Source: Thalassospira xianhensis MCCC 1A02616 (lineage in GTDB: Bacteria > Pseudomonadota > Alphaproteobacteria > Rhodospirillales > Thalassospiraceae). From it: a stretch of DNA of 64,000 nt. Positions 32,918 through 41,701 of the stretch are shown one piece after another; the stretch's first letter is position 1, and each line of letters opens with the position of its first letter. The notes under the pieces were generated by a model. It was not told the origin of the DNA. It did not search any database and was given only the letters and a program-made list of their open reading frames with translations. Where the stretch lies: NCBI RefSeq assembly GCF_003326475.1, contig NZ_JPWA01000023.1, positions 1 through 64,000 of the forward strand, written 5' to 3'. The translations under genes were made by a program, and so were the position numbers.

Positions 32918-33928
32918 TCAAAAACCGCCAACCTGATCTGCCCCCACCTGATCTGCCCCGACCGGATTTCCCTGCTCGCTCCCCTGTCCGTTAACCGTCA
33001 TTTTCGTTCCGGGCGTGGCACTTGCAGTTTGTTCGCACACACCCCAGCCCCGACACATGGCCCGGCCTTCGGGGGTATCCAGAAACCCGTCAAACGCATC
33101 GCGCAACACTTTGCCTTGCGGGTGATCCCGGGAAAACAGGATGAACATGTTCTCTGATTGCACCGGATCGGTAATGCCATAGCGTTTCACCGCATCCTCG
33201 CCCAGAACCCGCGCCATATCCATCAGGCCGACATCCTTTTCGTCAAAATAGATATCAGCCCGCCCGGCATCCAGAAACCGCCATGCGGCTTCCGATGACG
33301 TGACAATATCAGCCTGAATGCCCAGACGGCGAAATTCAACCTCGTACCAATAACTGGCAACCCCGACCGGACGCAGCCCCAGGGGGGCAATATCGGCGAT
33401 TGCGTCAATATCAAGCCCGACCGGAAACCTGTCCTTGCGATAAAATCCGATCTGGCGCGCCTTTGCGATTGGATAGCGCGGATAAAGCACCTCGGCCGCG
33501 CGCTCGTCGGTCCAGATCCAGCTGAATGTCGCGGCATATTGCCCCGCAATGGTCTGCTCATAAGCACGTCGCCACGGCACAAAAACATACCGCACCCGGT
33601 ATCCCATCGCCTCGAATACCTCGGTCACCCGCTTGGTGTGAATGCCGTATCCGGCTGCATTTTCCGTAATCATCGGCGGCCATTCGCCTACCGCAAACAG
33701 AACTTCCGGCTTCGCCACCGATGTTTCTGCGGTTTTTCCGGCCTCCTGTGCGACCGCCCCGCCGGATACCCCCGTGACGACCACGCACACAGCTGCCCAC
33801 GTGATCTGCACCATCAACGCCAGCAAAGGCGCGATACCACCCGTCCGTCTTTTCCCCACACCACACTCCTGCATGGTTGCGGCATATGCTGCCGCCTTAC
33901 CCCGATACGTCACTTTATTGTTTTTCAC
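32918..33928 (-). CDS. Periplasmic solute-binding protein (PBP2, amino-acid type)
   Basis: 336 residues. After a hydrophobic secretion sequence (~35-58) comes a type II binding fold: VLFAVGEWPPMITENAAGYG, RYVFVPWRRAYEQTIAGQY, and the C-terminal ALxDGF-like RDAFDGFLDT. Such stand-alone proteins (no permease nearby) often feed a sensor or a distant transporter. The frame begins at a GTG (33928); an ATG at 33874 gives a cleaner signal peptide. The C-terminus has a 15-bp direct repeat coding VGADQVGADQ and looks unstructured. Confidence 0.75.
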   Translation of the reverse strand: MKNNKVTYRGKAAAYAATMQECGVGKRRTGGIAPLLALMVQITWAAVCVVVTGVSGGAVAQEAGKTAETSVAKPEVLFAVGEWPPMITENAAGYGIHTKRVTEVFEAMGYRVRYVFVPWRRAYEQTIAGQYAATFSWIWTDERAAEVLYPRYPIAKARQIGFYRKDRFPVGLDIDAIADIAPLGLRPVGVASYWYEVEFRRLGIQADIVTSSEAAWRFLDAGRADIYFDEKDVGLMDMARVLGEDAVKRYGITDPVQSENMFILFSRDHPQGKVLRDAFDGFLDTPEGRAMCRGWGVCEQTASATPGTKMTVNGQGSEQGNPVGADQVGADQVGGF

Positions 33929-34156
33929 GACTTATCTTATGTTGATAAGCCTCACGGATTATTAAACGCCAAATTCGATATTTTTCATACGTTCGATCAC
34001 GATACTGGATCAAAATGCCTTTAATTTCATCAACATGTAACGACGCATAAAATTTAACCTTTCCACTGTCGCCCTGCCCCGACCTGTGTGCTAAGGTAAG
34101 TTCCGGTCACTGCACCGGCCCCGTCAAAAGCCTTTTGAAACCGACCAAACGGGACG

Positions 34157-34987
34157 ATGACAGAACACAGCCACTGCGCCATTTTCACCGATCTTGACGG
34201 CACCCTGCTTGATCATGACACCTATTCCTGGGCCCCGGCGGCCCCGGCGATTGAACGCATAAAAAAGCTTGGCATACCGCTGATTGCGATCTCGTCAAAA
34301 ACGCTGGCCGAACTTTCCCATATCAATGCCACCGATCACCTGTTTGACGGATTGATTGGCGAAAATGGCGGTGTCATCCGCCTTGGCGATCAAACCGAAC
34401 AACCCGGCCCGGCCACCGAAACCATTGACGCCGCCCGCGATGCCATCCGGGCTGCCCTCTCCATTCCCGTCGCCAGTTTCCGCAGCACATCGCCCGAAAT
34501 CATCGCCGCCCAAACCGGTCTTTCCCCCGATGATGCGGCGCGCGCCGGACGTCGGCACTGCTCTGATCCGCTGATCTGGGCGCCGACGGACAAAGATGTC
34601 ACCACCGCCCGGACCATTGCCGAAACATTCGGCCTGAAACTGGTCAAGGGCGGGCGCTTCCACACCCTTTGCGGCCCGACTGACAAGGGGGCGGCAATGG
34701 CGCGCATGCTGAAACTATTGGCCAAAAACGGCGTTCTGCCTTCAACGGGTTTAACGCCTTGCACAATCGCCTTGGGGGATTCCGCCAATGACGCGACCAT
34801 GCTGGCCGCGGCCGATTTCCCGATCCAGATACCGCAAAAACACGCATCGACAACAACCGCATTGATACAGGATCAAAAACTGATCATCGCCCCTGAACCG
34901 GGCCCTTCGGGCTGGAACGCGGGCATCAACGCTCTTCTCGATCAATTGACCAATACCAATAACAAAAGCGAGGTACTTCATGGCTGA
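34157..34987 (+). CDS. Glucosyl-/mannosyl-3-phosphoglycerate phosphatase
   Basis: 276 residues of the HAD-IIB class (MPGP family). Motif I FTDLDGTLLD, motif II SSK, and the C-terminal GDSANDATMLAAADFPIQIP are complete. With the GT81 synthase next to it, it should remove phosphate from glucosyl-3-phosphoglycerate to yield glucosylglycerate, a compatible solute of salty and nitrogen-poor conditions. It overlaps the synthase gene by 8 bp. Confidence 0.88.
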   Translation: MTEHSHCAIFTDLDGTLLDHDTYSWAPAAPAIERIKKLGIPLIAISSKTLAELSHINATDHLFDGLIGENGGVIRLGDQTEQPGPATETIDAARDAIRAALSIPVASFRSTSPEIIAAQTGLSPDDAARAGRRHCSDPLIWAPTDKDVTTARTIAETFGLKLVKGGRFHTLCGPTDKGAAMARMLKLLAKNGVLPSTGLTPCTIALGDSANDATMLAAADFPIQIPQKHASTTTALIQDQKLIIAPEPGPSGWNAGINALLDQLTNTNNKSEVLHG

Positions 34988-36209
34988 TTTTCATCAGGGC
35001 GGGCCGATCACGACCCTGCACCGCATCATCGACCGCAACCCCGAAGAACTCGCTTATGAAATGACCGCCTTCGCCCGCCAGCGTCGGCAAACCCTGATCC
35101 TGCCCTGCCTTTATTCCGAACTTGAAACCCCGGCCATGACCACCATCCTTAATGGATTGAAGCAGGCCACCTATATCGATCAGATCGTCGTCGGACTGGA
35201 CCGGGCCGATGCCACGCAATACGCCTATGCACGGGAATTTTTCAAAGACCTGCCGCAACATGTCCGCATCCTGTGGAATGATGGCCCGCGCCTGCGCAGC
35301 GTCCATGACCGGCTCGCCGAATATGATCTGGCACGCTATGAACCGGGCAAGGGCCGCAATGTCTGGTACTGCCTTGGCTATACGCTGGCATCGGGGCGAA
35401 GCTCGGTGATTGGCATTCATGATTGCGACATCGCAACCTACAAGCCCGATCTTCCCGCACGTCTGATGTATCCGATTGCCAACCCGGCATTTAATTTCGC
35501 CTTTGCCAAGGGATATTATGCCCGCGTTGCCAATGGCACGCTCAAGGGCCGGGTCTGCCGCCTGTTTGTCACGCCCCTGATCCGCGCACTTAAACAGGTC
35601 GTCGGCAAAACAGATTTCCTGAATTACCTTGATTGCTTCCGCTATTCCCTATCGGGCGAAATGGCGATCCGTACCGACGTTGCCTATGGGCTTCGCGTCG
35701 CATCCGACTGGGGCCTTGAAATTTCAATGCTCTCGGAAATGTACCGCAACCATACGGTCCACCGTCTGGCACAGGTCGATATCGCCGATATCTATGATCA
35801 CAAACACCGCGAATTTGACCCGGCCGAAAAGGATGATGGCCTGTCACGCATGGCAAGCGACATCGCGAAATCCCTGTTCCGCAAACTCGCAACCCAGGGC
35901 ACCGTCTTCTCGCACGAAACGTTTCGCACGCTCAAGGCCACCTATTACCGCACCGCCCTTGACCTGATCGAACAATACCGCGCGGACGCGCTGTTTAACG
36001 GCCTTAAAATCAATCGCGACGAAGAAGAAAAATGTGTCGAGGTCCTGGCCGAAGTCATCATGAGTGCGGGGCAGCATTACCTTGATAACCCGCTCGAAAG
36101 CCCCTTCATCCCAAGCTGGCAACGCGTTGAAAGTGCCATGGGCGATATCTTCGAACAGCTTTCGGCTGCCGTCGAAGACGACCTGAACGATGCAGGGATC
36201 GGCACTTAA
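34980..36209 (+). CDS. Glucosyl-3-phosphoglycerate synthase (GT81)
   Basis: 409 residues. A GT-A fold with the metal-binding DCD (residues 148-150, in SVIGIHDCDIATY) and the family segments ALPC-like LILPCLYSEL and IDQIVVGLDRAD. It transfers glucose from an NDP-sugar to 3-phosphoglycerate. The long C-terminal helical part is as in GpgS proteins. The pairing with the phosphatase makes the assignment firmer. Mannosyl instead of glucosyl transfer cannot be ruled out, but GT81 and the GH13_18 gene nearby favour glucosyl. Confidence 0.88.
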   Translation: MADFHQGGPITTLHRIIDRNPEELAYEMTAFARQRRQTLILPCLYSELETPAMTTILNGLKQATYIDQIVVGLDRADATQYAYAREFFKDLPQHVRILWNDGPRLRSVHDRLAEYDLARYEPGKGRNVWYCLGYTLASGRSSVIGIHDCDIATYKPDLPARLMYPIANPAFNFAFAKGYYARVANGTLKGRVCRLFVTPLIRALKQVVGKTDFLNYLDCFRYSLSGEMAIRTDVAYGLRVASDWGLEISMLSEMYRNHTVHRLAQVDIADIYDHKHREFDPAEKDDGLSRMASDIAKSLFRKLATQGTVFSHETFRTLKATYYRTALDLIEQYRADALFNGLKINRDEEEKCVEVLAEVIMSAGQHYLDNPLESPFIPSWQRVESAMGDIFEQLSAAVEDDLNDAGIGT

Positions 36210-36233
36210 CATGCACCTGCACATCGCAATAGA

Positions 36234-36725
36234 TCAAATATCGTACTGGTATTCATAGTCGAACCGGATGCCAAGTATCTGGTCGACAGGATAGCCATCC
36301 CGGTTTCGCGTGCGCACCGGCAAAAGGACGCGCAGCCAATGCTGGTCGGCGCGCACGGCAAGGGTAACGTGGTAAAATGTCGGCTGTCCGCACATCATGG
36401 TATTGAACAATGCCGGTGTCAGGCAGGACCCGTATTTCATATCGATCTCGCGCGGGCTGGCGCGCTGGAAGCTTTCGCCGTTCAACGCCACAATCGACGG
36501 CGCATCAATCCGCACAACGAAGTCTTCCTTTAACGGCATATATTCATAGATGGTGATATCGTCGATCCACGGGCGCAATCGCTCTGCGGTCAGAATGTCA
36601 CGCGACGGTACAATCTGCTCCGGATCTTCTGCGCGCGCCTCATACCAGACCCTGACCAGATCGGTGACATGCGGCCCGATATTTTCGGGTAATTCATCAA
36701 GTTCGAAATCTGTCGTCTCGGCCAT
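36234..36725 (-). CDS. PAS_5-family protein, copy 1
   Basis: 163 residues of the PAS_5 (PF07310-like) type: IVPSRDILTAERLRPWIDDI, the strand FVVRIDAPSIVALNGE, and the final WLRVLLPVRTRNRDGYP. It is a single PAS-like domain with no output domain. It is a clear paralogue of the gene 91 bp upstream. PAS_5 proteins are common and poorly understood in Rhodospirillales. The ligand is unknown. Confidence 0.8.
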   Translation of the reverse strand: MAETTDFELDELPENIGPHVTDLVRVWYEARAEDPEQIVPSRDILTAERLRPWIDDITIYEYMPLKEDFVVRIDAPSIVALNGESFQRASPREIDMKYGSCLTPALFNTMMCGQPTFYHVTLAVRADQHWLRVLLPVRTRNRDGYPVDQILGIRFDYEYQYDI

Positions 36726-36815
36726 TCTGCGGTGTGACCTTCTGCCTCTCCCAATATTAGTAAAATTGGCAATACAAGGTAAAATAACAAGTCCCGGCCG
36801 AAAAATCGGCCCGTA

Positions 36816-37286
36816 TCACACCTTATAAAGAAAATGCACTACCAGAACCTGAATGACAGGCGCGCCCTTCCTGCACCGGGTTCGCACCGGCAACATCAGC
36901 CGCAGCCAGTTTTCCCACTGCTTGCGCTCAACCCCGATCATGTGGATTTGTGCCTGCCCGGTTCTGACCACCTCGCACAGGGTCGGATAGACCGCCGTTC
37001 CGAAATCCAGATCAATCTGGCGCGGGGTTGATCCCTGATAATTCTCGCCACTCGCCGCAATCATGTTCGGCGCATCGATGCGAATGACGAAATCATTGCG
37101 TTCTGGCTGATATTCATAAATGCCAATATCGTCGCGCCATGGTGCCAGAATATCGGCATTCAGATCACAGCGGTCGGGAATATCACCGTTGCGGCAGGCC
37201 CCCTGCCAAAGCCCGAACAATTGAGAAATATGCCCGCCCGCATCTTCCGGCAGCTCATCCAGCCGAATTTCCCGCGCATAGGCCAT
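36816..37286 (-). CDS. PAS_5-family protein, copy 2
   Basis: 156 residues from ATG 37286, placed so that MAYAREIRLDELPEDAGGHI lines up with MAETTDFELDELPENIGPHV of copy 1; GGGGAG stands ten bases upstream. The same strands recur: DIGIYEYQPERNDFVIRIDAPN, NYQGSTPRQIDLDFG and WLRLMLPVRTRCRKGAP. Length and motif order equal copy 1, so this is a tandem duplication that has diverged. Both lie between the glucosylglycerate synthase and phosphorylase genes; whether they sense osmotic state is unknown. Confidence 0.8.
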   Translation of the reverse strand: MAYAREIRLDELPEDAGGHISQLFGLWQGACRNGDIPDRCDLNADILAPWRDDIGIYEYQPERNDFVIRIDAPNMIAASGENYQGSTPRQIDLDFGTAVYPTLCEVVRTGQAQIHMIGVERKQWENWLRLMLPVRTRCRKGAPVIQVLVVHFLYKV

Positions 37287-37421
37287 CACGCAACAGCTCC
37301 CCGACACGTCCATTCACTCTGTATCGATCATAGGAAAGCATCACGACGCAATGCAAGGCGCAAACATCAGGCTTTTCTGATTTTAAGTATTACAACGTAG
37401 CAACCGGGCCGAAAGCCTTCC

Positions 37422-39236
37422 TCAAACCGGCATCGCATCGCGATAACGCTGCAACAACCGGCTATCAATGCGATTGCGCCCGTCGATATTTGAAATCCAC
37501 ACGATCTGATAGGGTGCCAGCGGCAGGATACCGTTGAAATCCTCGATCACCTGTTGGGACAGCAGATCGGTCCAGCCCTCCGTCATGATCAGGTTGATCT
37601 TCGAAAGATCAAGGTCCTGCACCTGATCGGTCAGGTTGAACACACAGAAAATGCTTTGATCATTCAAATGGCTTTGCCGCCACACGCCCAGCAATTCCGG
37701 GCCAAGGTTAAGGGTATATTGCGTCGCATTGGGATGGAACGCCGGCTGCCCCATGCGGATCGACATCAATGCGCGCAACTGATCAAACGCCCGCTTGGCA
37801 ATCCCTTCTTCCGATAACCGTTCCTCCGCCTCCTCAAGCTGCCAGATTTTGCGGTTAAGCCTGCGCGGAATGCCGGTTTCCTCATATCCCGTCTGATCGT
37901 TTTCGGTGGCAAAGATCGACTGCACATAAATCGCCGGAACCCCCTCAAGCGACATGGCAATCGCCTGGCTCATCACAAACCGTTCCAGCCCATATGTGCG
38001 ATCCCCGGCAAAATTCTCGGCCAGCATGCTAAACAGCGTGACGTTCAACTCATAGGCCTTCTGCCCGCCGCCCTTAAGCGACCGGTAACTCACCTGCCCG
38101 CCCATCCTGCGCGCATGGTCGGTCATGGCATCAATATCCGCATCCGGGATCAGGTTTTCGGCCGGGCGCAGGCCAATGCCATCATGGCTGGCGGTGAAAT
38201 TGAAAAATGTGCAGCCCGCCGGGGCTGGTGGCATCGACATGATGCATTTGCGGATGCAATCACTCCGCCCCGATAACAGCGCATGAATGATCACCGGCGG
38301 CAGGCTGAAATTGTAAATCAGATGCGCCTCGTCCTGATTACCGAAATAGGACAGGTTTTCAAGCAGCGGCAGATTGGTTTCGGTGATAAACAGCACATCC
38401 GGATGCACCGCCGTCGTCGCAAGCCGCAATGCCTTGATGATCTTGTGCGTCTGATCAAGGTTGATCGAACTGGTCCCGGCCACCTTCCAGATAAAGCCGA
38501 TGGCATCCAGCCGCACGACCCGCACCCCATGTTTAAGATATTCCAGAACGATCTTCAGGATTTCAAAAAACACATCCGGGTTGCCGTAATCCAGATCGAC
38601 CTGATCATAGCTGAACGTGCACCAGACATGCTTTTCCCCATCCGATGTCGTGACCTTGCTTAACAGCGGGTGGCTTCGCGGACGCACCACATCGGAAAGA
38701 TCATCATCGGGGCTGGCGGTCTTGATGTAATCAACACCAGGCTTTTCTCCGGCAAGGAACTGCTGGAACCAGACGTGCGATGCCGAAATATGGTTCGCCA
38801 CCAGATCGGCCATCACGGTGGCATCTTTGGACAATGCCTTCACATCATCCCATGTGCCAAGTTCCGGTCGCAAACTACTGAAATCACTAACCGAAAAACC
38901 ATCATCGGACGTAAACGGATGAAACGGCAGGATATGTATCCCGGTCAGCCAGTCCTTAAGCCATGTGCGATAAAAATCACCAAGGCTTTCAAGCCCGTGA
39001 TGCCCATCGCGCGATATGCTGTCCCCATAGGTAATCAGAAACGCATCGCGCTGATCCCATTTGCGCAGATTTTCCTCGCATGGCTCCGCCCCGTCCCCCT
39101 CAAGCGGCAGGTCCAGCACATCAAAAACCCGGCGCACCAGTTCCGCGTGATCATGTTCCGGATACACATCCGCAAGCAGATTGCGCATTGCACTTGCGAA
39201 CGCAATACGCCCCGAGGTTCCAATAGCGCGATCCAT
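37422..39236 (-). CDS. GH13_18 sugar phosphorylase, probably glucosylglycerate phosphorylase
   Basis: 604 residues of the sucrose-phosphorylase-like GH13 subfamily 18. The catalytic set is readable: Asp nucleophile in VVRLDAIGFIWK, Glu acid/base in LFITETNLPLLENL and the Asp of FTASHDGIGLRP. It would split a glucoside by phosphate to glucose 1-phosphate. Subfamily 18 includes sucrose and glucosylglycerate phosphorylases. Because a GT81 synthase and phosphatase lie 1.2 kb away, recycling of glucosylglycerate is the likely role. Substrate-selecting loops could not be checked. Confidence 0.88.
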   Translation of the reverse strand: MDRAIGTSGRIAFASAMRNLLADVYPEHDHAELVRRVFDVLDLPLEGDGAEPCEENLRKWDQRDAFLITYGDSISRDGHHGLESLGDFYRTWLKDWLTGIHILPFHPFTSDDGFSVSDFSSLRPELGTWDDVKALSKDATVMADLVANHISASHVWFQQFLAGEKPGVDYIKTASPDDDLSDVVRPRSHPLLSKVTTSDGEKHVWCTFSYDQVDLDYGNPDVFFEILKIVLEYLKHGVRVVRLDAIGFIWKVAGTSSINLDQTHKIIKALRLATTAVHPDVLFITETNLPLLENLSYFGNQDEAHLIYNFSLPPVIIHALLSGRSDCIRKCIMSMPPAPAGCTFFNFTASHDGIGLRPAENLIPDADIDAMTDHARRMGGQVSYRSLKGGGQKAYELNVTLFSMLAENFAGDRTYGLERFVMSQAIAMSLEGVPAIYVQSIFATENDQTGYEETGIPRRLNRKIWQLEEAEERLSEEGIAKRAFDQLRALMSIRMGQPAFHPNATQYTLNLGPELLGVWRQSHLNDQSIFCVFNLTDQVQDLDLSKINLIMTEGWTDLLSQQVIEDFNGILPLAPYQIVWISNIDGRNRIDSRLLQRYRDAMPV

Positions 39237-39394
39237 GCTGGCTCCTTTGGGCAGGCAAATCAGGAATTCACCTTAATCAAATAATGATTTTGCCTATGAT
39301 GCAAGCAACGATTTCAAAGTGCTAACAAAGCAGGCAGCCAAACCTTGCAGAAGCTTATACCGCCTCAAAGGCGGCCTATCGCGCCGCAGAAAAC

Positions 39395-39417
39395 CTACCC
39401 GGCACATGGCCGGGTAG
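39395..39417 (-). terminator. Terminator of the 209-aa membrane-protein gene
   Basis: CTACCCGGC and GCCGGGTAG form a 9-bp stem; on the minus strand GGTTTTC follows. The rest of 39237-39471 shows a second small stem (CCGCCT/AGGCGG near 39360) but no gene. Confidence 0.75.
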
Positions 39418-39471
39418 TGATTGAAATCCTTATATTCCGCATCCGGCAGAAATCATCCCGACTGTTTCCGG

Positions 39472-40101
39472 CTATTCGGCAACCGCCCCTGCAACAAAGC
39501 CGGCAGACGGCACAACCGACGACCGACGTTCAAGCTGACGCCGCAACACCGGCCTTACGAACAAAATCGCAACGAACAGCCCGGCCGACAGACTGATGCC
39601 ATAAAACAGCATGAAATGCTGATATCCCAGCCACGGCGCAACCACGCGTGCGGCCCCGAACGCAGATGCACAAAACCACGACACGGAACTTACCGCGCCA
39701 AGGATCGTGCATATCAAAAGCCTGACCGATGACGCTTTTTCCTGTTTATCGGCAAATACCGGAAAAGCATAAAGGTGAAGGAAAATGCCATTGATCGTCA
39801 GGATAGTGACGACCGTAACCTTGGCAAATACTTTGCCGTTTGCGGTAATGGCAGCAACATCAAACCCGATACCAAGCCCGATCAATGCCACCCCGGATAC
39901 CCAAAGCACCCCCAACAGCAAAGCCGTGTAAACGGCATCCCTGCCTAGGTCATACCTGCCTTCCTGATACTGACCACGCAGCATCGCAATGTCTGCCCGC
40001 GCCACCAGAACAAACGCAAATGCGAACGCAAACAGGTGCAACATCAAAACCGACTGCCGGATCAACGGCACTAAAAACTCATGGGGATCAACGCCCAGCA
40101 C
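39472..40101 (-). CDS. Integral membrane protein of unknown function
   Basis: 209 residues from a GTG at 40101 with AAGGAG nine bases before it; the longer frame reaches 40146 but lacks a ribosome site. Six hydrophobic helices are visible, with the segments LHLFAFAFAFVLVARADI, TALLLGVLWVSGVALIGLG, VVTILTINGIFLHLYAF and FMLFYGISLSAGLFVAIL. The gene is divergent from a LysR regulator, its probable controller. I do not recognise the family; a transporter or DUF2214-like protein is possible. Confidence 0.65.
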   Translation of the reverse strand: MLGVDPHEFLVPLIRQSVLMLHLFAFAFAFVLVARADIAMLRGQYQEGRYDLGRDAVYTALLLGVLWVSGVALIGLGIGFDVAAITANGKVFAKVTVVTILTINGIFLHLYAFPVFADKQEKASSVRLLICTILGAVSSVSWFCASAFGAARVVAPWLGYQHFMLFYGISLSAGLFVAILFVRPVLRRQLERRSSVVPSAGFVAGAVAE

Positions 40102-40217
40102 GATCTTACACTCCTTGTGCCCCTCCCCTATTTCGCTCCTGCACAAAATTTACGAGTGTCAGACCATAAAAAAAATTCTATATTTATGATTATCTCATTC
40201 AAAAAAGTTGAAGCTTT

Positions 40218-41114
40218 ATGTCTGGCATCACCCTTGATCAATTGCGGGTCTTCGTCACCATTGCCGACCTCGGAAGCTTTGCCGCCACCGCGCGGCATCT
40301 GAACCGGACACAATCGTCGGTCACCTACACGATCCAGAAACTCGAAGAACAGACCAATCTGGAACTGTTTGACCGGACGGCCTATCGTCCGACCCTGACC
40401 AAGGCGGCACATTCCCTGCTGCCCCATGCACGCAAGGTCATGGCGGATATTTCCAGCTACCGCCAACACGCCAAAGGCATCGCTGACGGGCTCGAAGCTT
40501 CGATCACGATTACAATCAGCCAGTTTGCATCAAACGCCCCGCTGATGGATGTCCTTGCGGTTCTCGCCCGGAAATTCCCGACAGTCCGCGTAAGCCTGTC
40601 GACGGTTACGATCCAGACAACCGAAGTCCTTGACAGCGGCGCGTCCGATCTTGCGATTTTGCCGGAATTCATTCCCTTTGGTTCCGACTATGCCCGGGCT
40701 GCCTGCGGGCAGGTCAGAATGTGTGCTGTGGCACGACCGGACCATCCGCTCGCCTGGTTTCCGGGAAAAATCCATATCGATGCGATGCACGCCCACACCC
40801 AGATCATCACATCGGCGCGCGATGCCCCGACCCTGCAACGCAATCACGCTGTTCAGGCCCTGAATTACTGGAAGGTCAATGACCTTGAAACCAAACTTGC
40901 TATGATTTTACGCGGGATTGGCTGGGGCGGCATGCCCGAACATATGGTCGCAGACCATATCCGCAACAGAACCCTCGCCCTGCTCGATCCCGAAAGCTGG
41001 GATGGACTAAATCACATGCCGGTCCTCGACATTGTCGTCGCTCACCGTCAGGACAAGCCGCTTGGCCCGGTTGGGCAGTGGATTTTTGACCAGCTAAAAG
41101 ATGAACCCCGGTAA
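40218..41114 (+). CDS. LysR-family regulator
   Basis: 298 residues. The winged helix spans ~5-63 (LDQLRVFVTIADLGSFAATARHL then TQSSVTYTIQKLEEQTNLELFDR), followed by the two-lobed ligand domain (EPD-like LAILPEFIPFGS). It diverges from the membrane-protein gene across 116 bp, the classical LysR arrangement. The ligand is unknown. Confidence 0.88.
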   Translation: MSGITLDQLRVFVTIADLGSFAATARHLNRTQSSVTYTIQKLEEQTNLELFDRTAYRPTLTKAAHSLLPHARKVMADISSYRQHAKGIADGLEASITITISQFASNAPLMDVLAVLARKFPTVRVSLSTVTIQTTEVLDSGASDLAILPEFIPFGSDYARAACGQVRMCAVARPDHPLAWFPGKIHIDAMHAHTQIITSARDAPTLQRNHAVQALNYWKVNDLETKLAMILRGIGWGGMPEHMVADHIRNRTLALLDPESWDGLNHMPVLDIVVAHRQDKPLGPVGQWIFDQLKDEPR

Positions 41115-41148
41115 TCGAACCCGCCGCATCCACTATCACCTTGCAAAA

Positions 41149-41565
41149 TCAGACGTCGCTAGATGGGTCTTCAGGCTTGTAGATCACGTTTTCCGCGCCC
41201 TCGGCCCCCATAAAGACGACAACGACACGCGCGGGAACGTCGCCATCATTGATCCCCTCATGCCAGTAATCCATCGCCTCAAGCACCCCTTCCCCGGCCC
41301 GATAGGTGGTTTTTCCCGCATCGCCGTAATCGACGGTAATCTGCCCTTCAAGGATATATCCATAGGTCGGCACGCCATGCTTGTGCCAGCCGGTTTTCTG
41401 CCCCGGCGCCATCGTCGCCAGCACCGACCTGATCCGCGCCTTGCCCGACGGATAGGAAACCTGCTCGCCGACAAAATTCACACCGCTATCAAGCAGCTTC
41501 ACCCCGTCATGAACATCCTTGGCGGGCACGCTTTTCTCCGGATGTTTTTCCATCAGATTTCCCAT
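41149..41565 (-). CDS. Small cupin-domain protein
   Basis: 138 residues, one cupin barrel. The metal-type motif appears as GWHKHGVPTYGYILEGQITVDYG with the second motif GVLEAMDYWHEGINDG, giving His, His, (Glu/Tyr) and His. Such proteins bind a metal and often a small acid. It lies 137 bp downstream of the TPP-enzyme gene on the same strand beyond that gene's terminator, and converges with the LysR gene. Substrate unknown. Confidence 0.8.
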   Translation of the reverse strand: MGNLMEKHPEKSVPAKDVHDGVKLLDSGVNFVGEQVSYPSGKARIRSVLATMAPGQKTGWHKHGVPTYGYILEGQITVDYGDAGKTTYRAGEGVLEAMDYWHEGINDGDVPARVVVVFMGAEGAENVIYKPEDPSSDV

Positions 41566-41640
41566 GTTCTGCGAACGCTCCCGCGTCGATTGATTTCCAT
41601 AATCGGTAAATCATAGGCCGATGACGCGCCTAAATCATAA

Positions 41641-41674
41641 AAAAACCGGGCATCATCACCATGACACCCGGTTT
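41641..41674 (-). terminator. Terminator of the TPP-enzyme gene
   Basis: AAAACCGGG and CCCGGTTTT around a 16-base loop; on the minus strand TTTTTTA follows. Confidence 0.8.
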
Positions 41675-41701
41675 TCATCATCGGCTCTGCATCACCACCC
41701 C

